From: Saprospiraceae bacterium
Lineage (GTDB): Bacteria; Bacteroidota; Bacteroidia; Chitinophagales; Saprospiraceae
NCBI GenBank assembly: GCA_027488135.1
Contig: JAIYCH010000089.1
Span: 124,001 to 188,000, forward strand
DNA: 64,000 nucleotides
Direction: 5' to 3'
This document shows, in pieces, positions 62,631-64,000 of the stretch (its first letter is position 1; every line of letters starts with the position of its first letter). Both the position numbers and the translations under genes were made by a program. A model generated the notes under the pieces. That model ran no database searches. It saw nothing but the letters and a program-made list of their open reading frames with translations, and had not been told where the DNA came from.

Positions 62631-64000
62631 ATGAAAAATACCTGCCTCAATATTTTATTTTTTTTAGTTCTATCACTCCCTGGTATTTTAATCTCTCAAT
62701 CTAATGCTTCTCGTATAGATAGTTTACTTAACAGATTGAGAACAAATGAAGCAGCATTAAGAATATTTTTTAGTGCCATGCCAAAAGGGGGCGATCTACA
62801 TCATCATTATTCTGGGTCAATCTATGCTGAAAAATACATTGAAAAAGCAAAATCAGCTAATGCCTGGGTAAACGCGGTGACGTTAGAAATAAAATTTGAT
62901 TCATCAGGTATATTGAAGGATAAAGAATGGCAAAAATTTCTAACGCTGGAAAAAGAATTAGGGGAATATAACTTTCAACAAATATTACTGAAACACTTTT
63001 CTTCAAAAGATTACTCGAGATCAGACGGAATTACCTCTTATGATGATTTTTTTGAAACATTTAATCGCTTTGGTTCGTCAAAAAACCAAATATCCAATGG
63101 TTCAGGATTATTATGGATTAAACAAAATGCTATCCATCAGAATGTTTCATACATTGAAACAATGCTGGAAACCATTCCTTGCGGTACATTACCTGAGCGT
63201 TTTAATCATTTAAATGATTCCTTACTTATCTATCAAGCATCAAATGATACCATAAAATTATTTAGTTTATTTAATACCTTGAAAAATAATTTGTTAAGTG
63301 CAAACAATAAAATTTGCATACAAAATTATTTGAAGGGACTTGAGAAGGAACACTTGCGATTACAAATAGACGACTCATTATTTACGCTTCGTTACCAAAC
63401 TTACGTATTGAGAATATTACCACCCATTCAAGTACTGTCGCAAATGATTACATCATTTGAAGCGGCAAAGGAGGATACTTTACTGGTTGGTATAAACATG
63501 GTAGCCCCAGAACACCATCCGATAGCCCTCAGAGATTATCGATTACACATGAGAATGTTTCAATATTGTGCTAAAACATGGCCTAAGGTGTCTGTAAGTT
63601 TGCATGCTGGTGAATTGTCAGAGGGTCTCGTTTCACCTGAAGATATGCGTTTTCACATACAAGAAGCCGTTGACATTGCGGGCGCTAAAAGAATTGGCCA
63701 TGGAACGGCTCTGGCATACGAACAAGATGTATTGTCACTCATTGAAAGAATGAGAACTAAAAAAACGGTTATAGAAATTAATTACTATAGTAATCGCTTC
63801 ATACTGGGTTCGACGCACAGGAACCATCCCCTTTACTTATATCACAAAGCAAACATCCCCATCGTTATTTGCACTGACGATGCGGGCGTATTAAGGACTG
63901 ATCACAATGGAGAGTTTATCCAAATAGCTCTTGATTTTCCTAATTTCACCTATACTGATTTCAAAGAATTTGCCTTCAATTCAATAAACTACAGCTTTAT
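62631..64000 (+). CDS. Exported adenosine deaminase family protein, 3'-truncated by the window edge
   Basis: The frame starts at the ATG at 62631 and is still open at the window end (456 codons). A signal peptide is visible (ILFFLVLSLPGILIS, about 8-22). The adenosine deaminase family motifs are present in order: MPKGGDLHHHYSGS (metal-binding His pair), VSLHAGEL (His and Glu), RIGHGTAL (His) and ICTDDAGVLRTDH (paired Asp), with FNSINYSF near the end. The signal and the MPKGG start resemble the ADGF/CECR1-like secreted subgroup. Inferred: deamination of adenosine or a related purine outside the cytoplasm, perhaps for scavenging. It is divergent from ftsE by 63 bp. Confidence 0.9.
   Translation, partial: MKNTCLNILFFLVLSLPGILISQSNASRIDSLLNRLRTNEAALRIFFSAMPKGGDLHHHYSGSIYAEKYIEKAKSANAWVNAVTLEIKFDSSGILKDKEWQKFLTLEKELGEYNFQQILLKHFSSKDYSRSDGITSYDDFFETFNRFGSSKNQISNGSGLLWIKQNAIHQNVSYIETMLETIPCGTLPERFNHLNDSLLIYQASNDTIKLFSLFNTLKNNLLSANNKICIQNYLKGLEKEHLRLQIDDSLFTLRYQTYVLRILPPIQVLSQMITSFEAAKEDTLLVGINMVAPEHHPIALRDYRLHMRMFQYCAKTWPKVSVSLHAGELSEGLVSPEDMRFHIQEAVDIAGAKRIGHGTALAYEQDVLSLIERMRTKKTVIEINYYSNRFILGSTHRNHPLYLYHKANIPIVICTDDAGVLRTDHNGEFIQIALDFPNFTYTDFKEFAFNSINYSF

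Noticed and set aside
1-64000. Mobile elements, CRISPR arrays, tRNA genes or prophage
   Set aside because: No transposase, integrase, terminal inverted repeats, regular spaced repeats or cloverleaf candidates were seen; gaps between genes are mostly too short.

Overview
The window is chromosomal DNA of a member of the Bacteroidota. The evidence is an AT-rich base composition, four proteins with C-terminal type IX secretion (T9SS) sorting domains, a SusC/SusD pair, the LpxC-FabZ fusion typical of the phylum, FISUMP and SUMF1 surface proteins, and promoters of the TAnnTTTG (-7) / TTTG (-33) class. The repeat architecture of the first protein resembles what is common in Saprospiraceae and relatives, but that placement is a guess. 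No rRNA, tRNA, CRISPR array, insertion sequence or prophage gene was recognised. Nearly all DNA is coding; the longest gap is about 180 bp.

Layout. 1-2748 is the C-terminal part of a large repeat-built secreted protein. 2752-6653 (minus) is the lipid A block lpxD, lpxC/fabZ, lpxA plus an orphan ABC ATPase. 6757-8348 is hemC-hemD, divergent from lpxD. 8359-14182 (minus) holds three exported proteins: a T9SS cargo, a SUMF1-domain protein and a GH13 amylase-family enzyme. 14279-23835 is housekeeping: an RlmI-type methyltransferase, a DUF819 permease, an M20 dipeptidase, CdaA diadenylate cyclase, an unknown exported protein coupled to MiaE, then RimO, a small membrane protein, exported MsrB and an outer-membrane barrel. 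24041-28041 is ilvD-ilvB-ilvN. 28177-33561 is SusC, SusD and a DUF4397 lipoprotein, closed by a strong bidirectional terminator. A T9SS-exported metzincin, Tex and a PmtA-like methyltransferase follow.

39559-56564 is dominated by two complete tripartite RND efflux operons. Each is led by its own TetR regulator (tetR-tolC-adaptor-permease), and each tetR has an inverted repeat just upstream of its start. Between them lie fabG, an aldo/keto reductase fused to a Rid domain, an APC permease whose 5' end is broken by a 17-bp homopolymer, and a lone FISUMP-domain protein. 56681-58798 is an overlapping trio: an ECF sigma factor, a single-span membrane protein and an exported DUF4097-like protein. 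58859-61769 is a tight run: an unknown gene, rlmH, rhomboid, YdcF and NUDIX. The window ends with ftsE (minus) and a truncated, apparently exported adenosine deaminase family enzyme.

The most notable signal is the A17/T17 tract at the 5' end of the APC permease gene. The conserved N-terminus reads up to the tract, then meets a stop codon in frame, with no ATG in any frame nearby. This looks like a slippage or phase-variation site, or an assembly error. No wholly new multi-gene system could be proven from sequence alone.
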